A stretch of 64,000 nucleotides of DNA from JACKBK01 sp963707275 (GTDB lineage Bacteria; Chloroflexota; Anaerolineae; JAAEKA01), in the NCBI GenBank assembly GCA_963707275.1, contig CAVPPH010000001.1:620001-684000 (forward strand), given 5' to 3'. A program made the translations under genes and the position numbers. Positions 45,931 through 56,138 of the stretch are shown here, one piece after another. Position 1 is the stretch's first letter. Each line of letters opens with the position of its first letter. The notes beneath the pieces are model-generated. The model was not told where the DNA came from. It saw nothing but the letters and a program-made list of their open reading frames with translations, and made no database searches.

Positions 45931-47447
45931 ATGACCAACGTTCTCATCTACATCGTCGATGCCCTGCGGGCCGACCATTTGAGCAGCTACGGCTACGTCC
46001 GACCGACGACGCCGAACCTTGACGCGCTGGCGGCAGAGCCTTCGGCCGTGCGCTTCGACCGCGGCCTGCTCGCCCAGCACGTGGACCAAGCCGGTGGCGG
46101 CGTCGATCCTCAGCGGCTGCTACCCGCCGGCGCATGGTGTGCGCAGCCGCAGCGACTTGTTCATCCGCGCCGTGCCTCGGTTGCCCGAGCTGCTGCAGGC
46201 TGCTGGTTACCGGACCGCGGCGGTCAGCACCATCGGCAACGTTTCCTCGCCGATGGGGTTCGCGGTCGGGTTCGACCGCTTTGTGGATCTCTACAAGGAG
46301 CCGTCGCTGATCAGCAGCCGCGAGGTCAGCAACACCGGTGCGTGGAAGCTCTATTTCGAGGAAGACACCACGGTCGTCCTCCCGCTGGCTGAGGATGTCA
46401 ACGCGGCGGCGCTGCCCTGGCTGGCTGAGCAGGCGGCGGGCGTCGCCAACGGCAACGGCAATCAGCCGGTCGCGTCGAAAAATCCCTGGTTCCTGTTTCT
46501 GTGGGTGCTCGACCCGCACGACCCCTACTACCCACCGCCCGGCTACGACCGCTGGCTTGACCCTGCTTACGCGGGCAAGATCGACGGCAGCGCCGAAAGC
46601 GTGCGCCGGGTGCGGACGCCAGACGACATCCAGCGGCTGGTAGACCTCTACGATGGCGAGATTGCTTACACTGACGCGCAATTTGGGCTGCTGGTGCAGC
46701 AGCTCAAGGCGCAGGGACAGTACGACGACACGTTGATCATCGTCGCTGGCGACCACGGCGAAGCCTTCGGCGAGCACGGCGACTTCGTCCACGGCCACCT
46801 GGCCTACGACGAGATCATGCGTGTGCCGCTGATCGTCAAGTTCCCGGCGGGTTTTGCGGTAGCTACGAGCGCGACCGACGCGCTGGCGCAGTTGGTTGAC
46901 ATCGCGCCGACGGTGCTGGACGTGTTGGGACAGGGCCACTTGGCTGAGGGGATGCAGGGCGTCAGCCTGGTGCCCGCAGCATGCTGTGACGCACAACCCC
47001 GGTCGCAGGTTTTTTCCGAGACGCAGGCGTCCACTGCCAATCAGCGGCTGCTGGCCGTCCACGATGACCGCTGGAAGTACCTGCGCGTCGATCCGCCCGG
47101 CGACTACAGCGGTCGCGCTGGCGGCGGCAGCGGTGCGGGTCAACGGCTGGCCGATTACGCGAAACAGCTTTCCAACCCGGAGATGCTGAAGCGGGTGCTG
47201 CGTAATCCCATGTTCTACGTGCGGCGACAGCGGGTCGGCGCGCGATATGCTGTTCGATTTGCAGGCCGATCCCGGCGAGCGGCGCAACGTCGCCGCTGAG
47301 AACCCGGAGGTGGTGCGGCGGCTAGCAGCAGCGCTGGAGACCTGGCTGGCTGAGTGCGGCCAGTTCGCGGCGTTGAGCGACACCAGCGCGCAGGTGGGCC
47401 TGGACGAGGCGACTCTGCGCCAACTGGAAGGGCTGGGCTACCTGTGA
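45931..47447 (+). CDS. Sulfatase/phosphoglycerol-transferase fold enzyme (two frameshifts)
   Basis: ATG 45931 (MTNVLIYIVDALRADHLSSY) supplies the metal Asp. Extra bases at 46063-46064 and about 47236-47244 break the frame; repaired length is 504 residues. The nucleophile region reads ACSPSTWTKPVAASILSG, so the usual C/S-x-P-x-R of sulfatases is T-x-P-x-A: formylglycine formation is unlikely, and a Thr-based phosphotransfer as in LtaS-like enzymes is possible. IVAGDHGEAFGEHGDFVHG carries the second metal site. No signal peptide or ribosome site is visible. It may edit or decorate the surface glycan. Confidence 0.78.
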
Positions 47448-47455
47448 GCGGGCAG

Positions 47456-48152
47456 ATGAAGACCACCGGCACGCCGGAACTGATCACCGCGGCCTGGGCT
47501 GATCGCCACGCGCCGCCCGGTTATCTGGCCAGCAAGCGGACGCTGGACGTATTAATATCGGCGCTGGTGCTGGTCGTCCTGCTGCCGCTGTGGCTGCTGA
47601 TCGCTCTATTGATCAAGTTCAGTTCGCCGGGTCCGGTCTTTTACCGCGGCACGGTGATCGGCAAGGGCGGCCGGGCGTTCCGCTACTATAAGTTCCGCAC
47701 CATGCCGCGCCGACAGCGACAACCAGGCGCACAAGGAGTGGCTGGAGAAGTTCGTCAAGGAAGACATGGCGTTTTCGCAGGATGCCTCCGGCAAGCAGGT
47801 TTTCAAGGTCGTCAATGACCCGCGCATTACGTCGGTCGGTCGCTATCTGCGCAAGCTGAGCCTGGACGAGGTGCCGCAGATGATCAACGTGCTGCTGGGC
47901 GACATGAGTCTGGTGGGGCCGCGGCCGCCGGTGCCCTACGAATATGAACATTACGACGACGTGGCCCGCCAGCGGGTCAGCGTCACGCCCGGCATCACTG
48001 GCCTGTATCAGGTGACGGCCCGCAGTCAGGTCGGCTTCAGCGGCATGCTGGCCATCGACCTGCAATACATCAAAACGCGCACGCTGCGCGGCGACATCAT
48101 GATCATGCTGAAGACGCCGTGGGTGATGCTCACCGGAAAGGGCGCGGGCTAA
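47456..48152 (+). CDS. Bacterial sugar transferase (initiating glycosylphosphotransferase, frameshifted)
   Basis: The start is ATG 47456, or GTG 47444 which overlaps the preceding stop. One hydrophobic helix (LVLVVLLPLWLLIALLI) precedes the catalytic domain: KFSSPGPVFYRGTVIGKGG, YYKFRTM, then an extra base at 47705-47706, then ADSDNQAHKEWLEKFV, and SLDEVPQMINVLLGDMSLVG with GPRPPVPYE. This is the WbaP/PglC catalytic core, which moves a sugar phosphate to undecaprenyl phosphate. Repaired length is about 231 residues, the short single-helix class. Confidence 0.87.
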
Positions 48153-48153
48153 T

Positions 48154-48256
48154 CTCCTACTCGTCCTCGTCCTCTTACTCGTACTCGAATTCGTCGTCGA
48201 ACGCCCGAAGCCGAACGAGTACGAGGAGGAGTTAGAGTACGAGTACGAGGACGATC
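48154..48256. repeat. Hexamer-based imperfect inverted repeat
   Basis: The left arm (about 48154-48187) is made of TACTCG/TCCTCG hexamers and the right arm (about 48214-48256) of TACGAG/GACGAG hexamers. Together they could fold as a long imperfect hairpin. It fills the gap between two polysaccharide genes. Confidence 0.65.
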
Positions 48257-48269
48257 GGATATCCAACTT

Positions 48270-49469
48270 ATGCGAATTCTCTATCTCACCCACAACGTCA
48301 CCTGGAAGGGCGGCGGCGCGTTCTTTCGGGCCTACCATCAGGCGCGCTTTCTGGTGCGCCGCGGCCACGACGTGACGATGGTCAGCATTTCGCCGGACGA
48401 CAAGACCGGCTTTCGCACCAGCGAGACCGAGGGCGTCACCATCATCGAGGCGCCCGACTTGTTGCCCGGCCAAGCGCGCACCGGCTGGGACCTGTGGGAT
48501 GCGGCGCGCCGCATCGGCTACTTCGACGGCCGCGACTATGACATCGTCCACGGGCTGGAATCACGGCCGGTGGTCGCCTTGCCCGCGCTGTGGATGAAGC
48601 AGCGCACCGGTGTGCCGGTGATCCTGGACTGGGCCGACTGGTATGGCCGCGGCGGCACGGCCAGCGAGCGCAGCCGCAAGATCCGCACGGTCATGCACCC
48701 GGTGGAGACTTTCTGCGAGGAGTTCTTCCATCCCTTCGCCGACGGCGTGGTTGCGATGGGTGAGCCGTTGATGGAGCGGGCGCTGGCGCTGGGCGTGCCA
48801 GCCGACCGGATGATCAACCTGTTGCACGGCTGCGACCCGGAAGGGCTTGCTGCGCACGATATGGCCGACGCCCGCGCACAGCTTGGCGAGGAGCGCGTGC
48901 CGGCCGACGCGTACGTGCTGGGCTATGTCGGCGTGATGCGTCCCACCACTGCTGCGCTGCTGTTCGAGTCGCTGCGGCTGCTCAAGCAGATGGTGGATCG
49001 ACCGGTCAAGGTCGTCTGCGCCGGCAACCACAAACTGCCCGACATCCGCTCCTTTGTGCCCGACGACTGCAAGGACGATCTGATCGAGACCGGCTGGATC
49101 TCTTATGAGGAACTAAACCTGTTCCTGTCGTCGTCTGACGTGATGGTGTTGCCGTTCCAGCGGATGACCGCAACCAACAACATCTGGCCCTCCAAACTGA
49201 ACGATTATCTGGCCGTCGGGCGTCCCACCGTCGCAACCGACATGCGCATCCTGCGGCCGATCTACCAAACCTACGATATCGGCGTCCTGACCGACGACGC
49301 GCCCCAGGCTTTTGCTGAAGGATGCGCGGCGCTGTTGCAAGACGCAGCCGGCCGCCAGCGTATGAGTATTGCCGCGCGCGCGCTGGCCGAAGGCGATCTC
49401 TCGTGGAACAGCCTGGTTGACAGACTTGAAGCGTTTTACATCCGTCTGATCGACGCGGTTGGACGGTAA
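48270..49469 (+). CDS. GT4-type glycosyltransferase
   Basis: The 399-residue enzyme starts MRILYLTHNVTWKGGGAFFR, the usual GT4 opening with a Gly-rich donor loop. MVLPFQRMTATNNIWPSKL and DYLAVGRPTVATDMRILRP fit the C-terminal nucleotide-sugar domain, with YVLGYVGVMRPTTAALLF before it. It is cytoplasmic. No clear ribosome site precedes the ATG. The product would add a sugar to the lipid-linked chain begun by a sugar transferase at 47456 or 54511. Confidence 0.83.
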   Translation: MRILYLTHNVTWKGGGAFFRAYHQARFLVRRGHDVTMVSISPDDKTGFRTSETEGVTIIEAPDLLPGQARTGWDLWDAARRIGYFDGRDYDIVHGLESRPVVALPALWMKQRTGVPVILDWADWYGRGGTASERSRKIRTVMHPVETFCEEFFHPFADGVVAMGEPLMERALALGVPADRMINLLHGCDPEGLAAHDMADARAQLGEERVPADAYVLGYVGVMRPTTAALLFESLRLLKQMVDRPVKVVCAGNHKLPDIRSFVPDDCKDDLIETGWISYEELNLFLSSSDVMVLPFQRMTATNNIWPSKLNDYLAVGRPTVATDMRILRPIYQTYDIGVLTDDAPQAFAEGCAALLQDAAGRQRMSIAARALAEGDLSWNSLVDRLEAFYIRLIDAVGR

Positions 49470-49809
49470 GAAGTTCACTGTATTGTCAGTCAAGTCCCTC
49501 AGCGTCATGGAGAGTTCTGGATGCCGCGCGGCGGCATGCGCCTGGCGAGAAACGCGGCTACCGTCACTGTCATCCTGAGCGGGTCTAGCACCCAACCAGC
49601 ACGACGGCGAACCGCCAGCGAAGGATCTCTCGGTGAGAGTTTCTGGGCGGCCGCTGCGGCGAGGCAATCTCTCAGTGAACACGCGAGATTGCTTCGGCGA
49701 CCCTCGCAATGACGTCTTGCGGTGATTTTGTTTACAGAGTATACAACCTCTCTGGAAGAGTTGAACTTCTCCCTAACATACCCAAATCCGAAAGGAGCTA
49801 ACAAAGCAA
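49470..49809. repeat. Repeat-bearing intergenic region
   Basis: It includes a GTCATCCTGAGCG element ending CGAAGGATCTC (about 49569-49630), a GTCATTGCGAG-type element in the order GAGGCAATCT to GCAATGAC (49648-49713), and a lone half-arm AGTTGAACTTCTCC (about 49759-49773). No gene is seen. The next gene has GGAG 12-16 bp before its ATG. Confidence 0.65.
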
Positions 49810-50847
49810 ATGAATTGGTCCGGCACGAAGACACTGGTGACCGGCGGAGCCTCGTTTATTGGCAGCCACCTGGTTGATGCCCTGGTCGCCCGCGGGGCGA
49901 CCGTTCGGGTCGCGGACGATCTGTCCAGCGGCAAGCTGGAGAACCTGCACAAATCCATCGGCGATGTCGAGTTCATGGAGGGCGACCTGCGCGACCGCGC
50001 CTTTGCCGACAAAGCGACCGCGGGCAGAGAGGTCGTGTTTCACCTGGCTGCGTCGCACGGCGGCCGCGGCTACATCGACACGCACCCGGTGGAATGCTCC
50101 ACCAACATGATTCTCGACGGCTCGGTGTTTCACTCGGCCTGGCGGGCGGGCGTCGAACGGGTCGCTTTCTCCAGTTCGGCCTGCGTCTATCCCACCAACC
50201 TGCAGGACGAGTTGCAAATCGAAAAGGGCGGCATGGTCTACTTGCGCGAGGACTGGGCTGATCCCTTCAAGCCAGGCGCGGCGCTGGCCGACGGCGAGTA
50301 CGGCTGGGCCAAGCTGATGGGCGAGATGGCGCTGCGCGCCTACCACAAGCAGTACGGCATGAAGTGCGTCTCCTGCCGCTACTTCACCGCCTACGGCGAG
50401 CGTGAGAACGAAACTCACGCCGTGATTGCTCTGATCGCCAAGGCCTTCGTCGGCATGGATCCCTACGAGATCTGGGGCACGGGCGAACAGGACCGTAACT
50501 TCACCTACGTCGGCGACATCGTCGAGGGATCGATCCGCGCGCTGGAGTGCATCGAGGACGGCAGCGCGGTCAACGTCGGCACGGCCGAGCACATCAAGGT
50601 CATCGACACCGCGCGCAAGATCTTTGAGATCACTGGTTGGGAGCCGGACGAGATCTTCTTCGATCTTGACAAGCCGGTCGGCGTATTCAGCCGTGCGGCT
50701 GACCTGACCCGCAGCCGCGACCGTCTGGGCTGGGAGCCGAACATCGCGTTCGAGGACGGCCTGCGCCGCACCATCGAGTGGTATTACAGCACCCGCAACC
50801 GCGAAGAAGTCGCGCGCAAGCTCAACGTCCTGTTGACGGAGCGCTAG
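49810..50847 (+). CDS. NAD-dependent epimerase/dehydratase, GDP-mannose 3,5-epimerase-like
   Basis: The 345-residue SDR enzyme has TLVTGGASFIGSHLVDALV for NAD binding, SSSACVYPTNLQDE, and the catalytic GEYGWAKLMGE (Tyr and Lys four apart). SCRYFTAYGERENETHAVIA fits the substrate-binding part. The segment SSACVYPTNLQ resembles GDP-mannose 3,5-epimerases, but UDP-sugar epimerases are close, so the substrate is uncertain. It supplies a nucleotide sugar for the polysaccharide locus. A terminator-like hairpin follows (50853-50891). Confidence 0.82.
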   Translation: MNWSGTKTLVTGGASFIGSHLVDALVARGATVRVADDLSSGKLENLHKSIGDVEFMEGDLRDRAFADKATAGREVVFHLAASHGGRGYIDTHPVECSTNMILDGSVFHSAWRAGVERVAFSSSACVYPTNLQDELQIEKGGMVYLREDWADPFKPGAALADGEYGWAKLMGEMALRAYHKQYGMKCVSCRYFTAYGERENETHAVIALIAKAFVGMDPYEIWGTGEQDRNFTYVGDIVEGSIRALECIEDGSAVNVGTAEHIKVIDTARKIFEITGWEPDEIFFDLDKPVGVFSRAADLTRSRDRLGWEPNIAFEDGLRRTIEWYYSTRNREEVARKLNVLLTER

Positions 50848-50852
50848 ACGGC

Positions 50853-50891
50853 GCAGAGTTGCCAACTTTTCCGAAAAGTTGGCAACTCTGC
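50853..50891. repeat. 18-bp perfect hairpin between epimerase genes
   Basis: GCAGAGTTGCCAACTTTT and its complement surround a CCG loop. It sits between two same-strand genes 56 bp apart. The AAGTTGGCA arm is shared with 5692-5728. Confidence 0.85.
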
Positions 50892-50903
50892 CCATCACGA
50901 ACT

Positions 50904-52025
50904 ATGACCAAAGCATTAGTAACCGGCGGCGCTGGCTTCATCGGTTCTCACACAGTTGACTTGCTGCTGCGCAAGGGCTACGACGTGCGCGTGCTGGACG
51001 CGCTGGCGCCGCCGGTGCATGAGGCCGGCCGCGTGCCGGACTACGTCCCCGCGGCGGTGGAGTTCATCCGCGGCGACGTGCGCGACCGGGACGCGCTGCG
51101 CGGCGCGCTGGACGGCGTGGATGTGGTGTTTCACCTGGCGGCCTATCAGGACTACCTGACCGACTTCAGCACCTTCTTTGACGTCAATGTCACCAGCACC
51201 GCGCTGCTATACGAGCTGATCGTCAACGACCGGCTGCCGGTGCAGAAAGTTGTGGTGGCCAGCAGCCAGGCGGTCTACGGCGAAGGCGGGTACACGTGCC
51301 TTGAGCACCGGGCGCAGTACCCGCCGTTGCGGCCCGAAGCGCAGTTGCGCAGCAAGCAGTGGGAGGTGCGCTGCCCGGTCTGCGGTGGTCCGATGACCTA
51401 TCGCGCCACCGACAAGTCGCAGGTTCGCCCGCACAACTCCTACGCGATGTCGAAATACAGCGAGGAGATGATCGCCGTCAACCTGGGGCAGCGCTACGGC
51501 ATTCCCAGCGTCGGCATGCGTTACAGCATCACGCAAGGACCGCGCCAGAGTTTCCGCAACGCGTATTCGGGTATTTGTCGCATCTTTGTCACCCGTATGC
51601 TGGCGGGCCAGCAGCCGGTGGCCTACGAGGACGGCGGGCAACTGCGCGATTACGTCTATGTCGGCGATGTGGCGCGCGCCAACGTGCTGGTGCTGGAAGA
51701 CGCGCGCGCCGACTACCAGGTGTTCAACGTCGGCGGCGGCCATGCGACCTCGGTGCTGGCCTACGGCGCGCTGGTGGCCGAAGTGTTGGGCGTCGAGATC
51801 GACATAACGGTGCCGGGCGAGTATCGTTTCGGCGACACCCGTCACATCGTCTCGGACATCAGCAAGCTGCGCGCGCTGGGGTGGGAGCCGGCAACGCCGC
51901 TGCGTCAGATCATTGCCGAGTACGCGGACTGGGCGCGGCAGCAGGTCGGTCTGGGTGACTACTACGCGGCTGCCGAGCAGGTGATGAAGCAGCTCGGCAC
52001 GGTGCGCAGCGTGGACGCGGTATAG
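50904..52025 (+). CDS. NAD-dependent epimerase, dTDP-L-rhamnose 4-epimerase-like
   Basis: ATG 50904 (MTKALVTGGAGFIGSHTVD) gives 373 residues. The NAD motif GGAGFIG, VVASSQAVYGEGGYTCLEHR and the catalytic SYAMSKYSEEM are clear. Between them is an inserted part with one CPVCGG pair (EVRCPVCGGPM), a feature I associate with dTDP-L-rhamnose 4-epimerase-like enzymes; this is from memory, not proven. It belongs to the nucleotide-sugar supply of the locus. It is the second SDR epimerase in a row and not a close copy of the first. Confidence 0.8.
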   Translation: MTKALVTGGAGFIGSHTVDLLLRKGYDVRVLDALAPPVHEAGRVPDYVPAAVEFIRGDVRDRDALRGALDGVDVVFHLAAYQDYLTDFSTFFDVNVTSTALLYELIVNDRLPVQKVVVASSQAVYGEGGYTCLEHRAQYPPLRPEAQLRSKQWEVRCPVCGGPMTYRATDKSQVRPHNSYAMSKYSEEMIAVNLGQRYGIPSVGMRYSITQGPRQSFRNAYSGICRIFVTRMLAGQQPVAYEDGGQLRDYVYVGDVARANVLVLEDARADYQVFNVGGGHATSVLAYGALVAEVLGVEIDITVPGEYRFGDTRHIVSDISKLRALGWEPATPLRQIIAEYADWARQQVGLGDYYAAAEQVMKQLGTVRSVDAV

Positions 52026-52058
52026 CGTGAAACGTGAAGCGTGACGCGAGCGATGTGA
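52024..52058 (+). repeat. 7-bp tandem array across a start codon
   Basis: Units AGCGTGA and AACGTGA alternate in 7-bp register to 52044, followed by two weaker units. The GTG used as start at 52034 lies inside it. Confidence 0.65.
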
Positions 52059-53222
52059 CAACGCAGCTCCTGCTGGCGCTCTGCCGCAGTGGGTTGGATG
52101 ACATTGCCAGATCAGAGATCACCGGTCTAATTGCGCAACCGGTTGACTGGGACGCGCTGGTTGAACTGGCGTCGCTGCAGGGTGTCGTCGGGTTAGTTCG
52201 TCGCAATCTGGCGGCGCTGGGCGCAAACGTTGCGCTTCCGCCCGCCGCCTGGCAGCAAATGCAGAACGCGGCCAACCAGGTCGCATTCGACGGAATGCTG
52301 CACGCGAGTTCAGTTGGTTCAGGTCATCAGCACGTTACGCAGCGCAGGTATCGAGCCGGTGGCGCTGAAGGGTGTCGCTCTGGCCGACTTGCTTTACGGC
52401 GACCCGACTGTGCGTCCGTCAACCGATCTCGACGTTTTGGTCACATCTGAGGAGTTGTCCGACGCGCTGGCGGCTCTCAAATCTCTGGGAGCACAAATAC
52501 CACTGCAGCCTGAGATCGACTTTCAACGCCAGCACAGCTATGATCTGAGTTGTGTCTTGCCGCCGGTAGCGGGCAAGGCGACGCTGGTGGAGCTACACTG
52601 GCATCTCGCTCCACGTGGCCTGTTCAATTTGGATCTGGATTCGTGGCGCGCACGCTGCCGGCCGTTTGACCTTGACGGGACCGCTGCGCTGCGCTTCGCG
52701 CCGGAGGAGCAACTGCTGCATCTGGCGCTGCACATGCGCAAGCACCGTTACGTCGGGCTGCGCTGGCTGGCCGACGTGGCGGAACTGTTGCGGCGTTTTG
52801 GCGCCAATATGAATTGGCAGTATGTCGACGCAACCGCCCGACGGGCCGGCTTGCAGACGTTGCTGTTCGTGACCGTGACGCAGGCAAAACAGTATCTTGG
52901 CGCGCCTTGTCCCGACGAATGGCTCGAACGCTGGACGCCATCGCCCGCCCGCCGCCGCCTGCTCGGCTCGGTGCTGACGCAGGATGCCTTGCTGACGCCG
53001 GTTGAGATGGAAGACGCTGGCTGGACGCGGTTGGCGCCAGCCGAGGTGCTGCTGCTTGACAAACCCGATGCCATGGCGCGAGAATTGCGCTATCGCCTCT
53101 TCCCACCGTCGGAGACACTGGACGGCGCAGCCGCCGGCGACGGCAATCTTGGCCAGCGGATGACCTTGTACGCCAGCCGTCTCGCCCAGCGAACCGCGAC
53201 GTTGTTGCGCCGTTCGTCGTAA
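52034..53222 (+). CDS. Nucleotidyltransferase family protein, PF14907-type (frameshifted)
   Basis: The GTG at 52034 starts KRDASDVTTQLLLALCR; the true start may be internal to the 7-bp array. An extra base at about 52301-52308 breaks the frame; repaired length is about 395 residues. VALKGVALADLLYGDPTVRP followed by STDLDVLV is the GS/KG..DxD nucleotidyltransferase core (PF14907-like). Helical parts (EEQLLHLALHMRKHRYVGLR) complete it. Such proteins occur in polysaccharide loci; their substrate is unknown. Confidence 0.75.
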
Positions 53223-53341
53223 TCGTAGGTTCGGCTAGTAGCCGGACGAGCGTCCGGAAGGGCGAACGGCGCGAGACCAGCGAGATCGTCTATGTTGTTC
53301 CTGACTTTTCCATCATTTCCCTCCTTTCCTTTCCTATCATC

Positions 53342-54514
53342 ATGCTAATTGCCCGCGCGCCTGTGCGCATCAGCCTGGCCGGCGGCGGTACCGACCTGCC
53401 GGCCTACTTCAATCAGTTCGGTGGCGTGGTAATCAATACCACCATCGACAAGTATTTCTATGTCTTTCTGCGCGTCTACGACGGCAACTCGCTGCAGATC
53501 GCGTCGTCGGACTACAGCACGTTTTATCGCCAGAACCCCAACCTGCAGCCGGACGACGGCGACGCACCCATCGAGGGAACGCTGAAGCTGCCGCGCACCG
53601 TTCTCAATCACTTTGGCGTGGCGCGCGGCCTGTCGATGTTCCTGGCGTCGGAGATACCGCCCGGCACCGGCTTGGGATCGTCCAGCACCGTGACCGTTGC
53701 GATCATCAAGGCGCTCAGCACCGCTATCGGCGAGCCGCTGAGCAAGGGCGACCTGGCCGAGCTGGCCTGCCAGATCGAAATCGAGCAGATGGCAATGCCG
53801 ATCGGCAAGCAAGACCAGTACGCGGCGGCCTACGGCGGGCTGAACGAGATCACCTTCACGGCGGCGGGCTGCACCGTCAAGCCGCTTGATGTGTCGTGGG
53901 AGACGCGCCAGCAGTTGCAGGACAATCTGATGCTCTTTTTCACCGGCCATTCGCGCAACTCGGCTGACATTCTGCGCGAGCAGACCGATGCCAGCCGCAA
54001 GTCCAGCTCGTCCACGGTCGAGGCGCTGCACCGCGTCAAAGCGATGGTGGAGGATGTCAGGGCGTGCTTCGTGGGCGGTGACCTGACCGCCTTCGGCGAG
54101 CTGCTGCACGAGAACTGGATGCAAAAGAAGCTCTTCGCGCCCGGCATCAGCAACGCGCTCATCGATGACAGCTACGAAACGGCTCGCAATCTGGGCGCGG
54201 TGGGCGGCAAGATCACCGGTGCGGGCGGCGGCGGATTTCTGATGCTCTACTGTCCGCGCGCCAGCCAGCCGGCTGTCACCGATGCGCTGGAGGCCAAGGG
54301 GCTGCTGCGCATGGATTACAAGTTCGACAGCACCGGCGCGCGCGTGCTGATGAACGCGGGCCTGTCGATCCAGCCGGCGATGCTGCGTCCGTCCAGTGGC
54401 TGGGGCGGTGCGGAGAACCGGCGGCCAACCAGCGCACCGGTCCGGTCTGCGCCGCGCATCGGCGTTGGGCGGGGAGACCCCGCCCCTACGTTGGCTGGCG
54501 AGGCGGCATCATGA
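53342..54514 (+). CDS. hddA: GHMP kinase, D-glycero-D-manno-heptose 7-phosphate kinase-like
   Basis: This 390-residue kinase has RAPVRISLAGGGTDLPAYFN at the N-terminus, the ATP loop EIPPGTGLGSSSTVTVAIIK, and KITGAGGGGFLMLYC near the C-terminus, the HddA pattern. It would phosphorylate heptose 7-phosphate to the 1,7-bisphosphate, between GmhA and GmhB, both encoded downstream. The last about 35 residues are repeat-derived: a GGGCGGGG hairpin at 54467-54485 is read in frame. The ATG has no clear ribosome site. The stop overlaps the next gene by 4 bp. Confidence 0.85.
   Translation: MLIARAPVRISLAGGGTDLPAYFNQFGGVVINTTIDKYFYVFLRVYDGNSLQIASSDYSTFYRQNPNLQPDDGDAPIEGTLKLPRTVLNHFGVARGLSMFLASEIPPGTGLGSSSTVTVAIIKALSTAIGEPLSKGDLAELACQIEIEQMAMPIGKQDQYAAAYGGLNEITFTAAGCTVKPLDVSWETRQQLQDNLMLFFTGHSRNSADILREQTDASRKSSSSTVEALHRVKAMVEDVRACFVGGDLTAFGELLHENWMQKKLFAPGISNALIDDSYETARNLGAVGGKITGAGGGGFLMLYCPRASQPAVTDALEAKGLLRMDYKFDSTGARVLMNAGLSIQPAMLRPSSGWGGAENRRPTSAPVRSAPRIGVGRGDPAPTLAGEAAS
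54467..54485. repeat. GC hairpin inside the end of the kinase gene
   Basis: GGGCGGGG and CCCCGCCC pair around AGA, followed by CTACG. The element is read in frame as part of the kinase C-terminus. Confidence 0.7.
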
Positions 54515-55978
54515 ACCAGCTAACCCGCCGCCGTATCATTGCTGCACTGGTGCTGCTGGATGCGCTGGGTATTTCGCTGGCGTTGGTGCTGGCCTACTGG
54601 CTGCGCATCGCCAGCGGCCTGTTGCCGGAGCGGGCCTTCGAGGAGTTCGCGGTCTACCTGAAGGTCGGCCTGTTGATCATACCGCTGTGGCTGCTGATCT
54701 TTGCGCTCAACCACCTCTACGACCTGCGGCGGGTGCTGGGCGGCATCGACGAGTATGTCCAGATCGCCAAGTCGAACCTGTTCGCGGTGGTGGCGGTCAT
54801 CATGCTCGGCTACTGGGTGCGCATCGCTACGCTGAGCCGCGGCTGGCTGGTGATTGCCTTTTTCTTTGCGTTGCTCTTTGTCGGTCTCTTTCGTTTCCTG
54901 TTTCGTCGCTACATCTACCGGCTGCGGCGGCGCGGCCAGATGCGCACTCGCACGCTGATCGTCGGCGCCAACGAGCAGGGCAAGGCCATCGCCCGCCAGT
55001 TTCACGGCGCGCGCTCGGCCGGCGTCGAGATCGTCGGCTTCATCGACGACTTCCTGCCGCCCGGCACGCCGGTGACACTGGACGACCAGCCGGCGCGCGG
55101 CGAATCGTTGCGCGTGCTGGGTGGGCCGGATCGTCTGCATCAGGTGGCGCAGAGTTCTGGGTGTTCACGAGGTGGTGGTGGTGACCAATGCCGTCGCCTG
55201 GGAGACGTTTCAGGAGCTGATGGCCGAGCTGAACGTCAACGACGGGCGGGCGCCGTACGAGATCAAGTTGTCGCCCGGCTTCTATGAGATCCTGACCACC
55301 GGGGTCCAGGTGACGCACGACGCCAACGTGCCGCTGCTGCTGGTCAACCGCCAGCGCATCACCGGCGTGGACAAGCTGTTGAAGGGAGCGCTGGACTATT
55401 CGCTGGCGCTGCTGAATTTGATCATCGCCGCGCCGCTGATGGCGCTGATCGTCGCGGCGCTGCGGCTGAACTCACGTGGCCCGGTGGTCGATCGCCACCA
55501 GGTGCTGGCGTGCGGCGGCGGCACCTTCACGACCTGGAAGTTTCACACCGGTCTGGGCGACACGCCGCGGCCCGGCTTTGCGCATCCGCTGGCGCTGGGC
55601 GACACCACCAGCGGCGGCGCGCTGGTCTCGGCCGAGCAGATCACACGGCTTCAGCACTTCCTCTACAACACCGGGCTGGACAAGATGCCGCAACTGGTCA
55701 ACATCCTGCGCGGTCAGATGAGTTGGGTCGGGCCGCGGACGGTTTCTGTAGGGCAGGTCGAAGCGCATTCATCCTGGCTGCCCAACCTGCTGACCGTCAA
55801 ACCGGGCATCACCGGTCCGTGGGCCGTGGTGGACGAGCACAACCTGGACGAGGAAATGCGCCTGACGATGTATTACATCCGCAACTGGACGATCTGGCTG
55901 GACTTGCAGATTCTGGGGCAGACGGCGCAGCGCATCTTCCGCCGTGAGCGGGACAAGGCGCGGTTGCCGGAGAGGTAG
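54511..55978 (+). CDS. Polyprenyl glycosylphosphotransferase, divergent (frameshifted)
   Basis: Repaired length is about 488 residues; an extra base at about 55147-55155 breaks the frame. Four N-terminal helices and a Rossmann-like domain (RTLIVGANEQGKAIARQF, VEIVGFIDDFLPPG) are followed by one helix (YSLALLNLIIAAPLMALIVA) and the transferase core. The core keeps TWKFHTGLGDT and GLDKMPQLVNILRGQMSWVG with GPRTVSVGQV, but the usual SPGPVFYRQ-R segment is SRGPVVDRHQVLACGG, so the catalytic loop is unusual. It would start glycan assembly on a lipid carrier. It is the second such enzyme in the locus. Confidence 0.82.
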
Positions 55979-56138
55979 GGGAAAAGGAAGGAAAAGAGGG
56001 AAAGTCGAGTAGTTGTAGGTAGAACGTTGACGATGCTCGGGCCGGTCTCAGAGCTTTGGTTCTGGCCGGTCTCCGACCGAGCCTGTTTTGGGCTGGCGAC
56101 GATGCCACAAGTTGATGGCGATCTGGAAAAGGCAGGAT

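Noticed and set aside
45944..47383. 479-residue minus-strand frame opposite the sulfatase-like gene
   Set aside because: Uninterrupted only because the true gene is broken by indels; no motif or start context.
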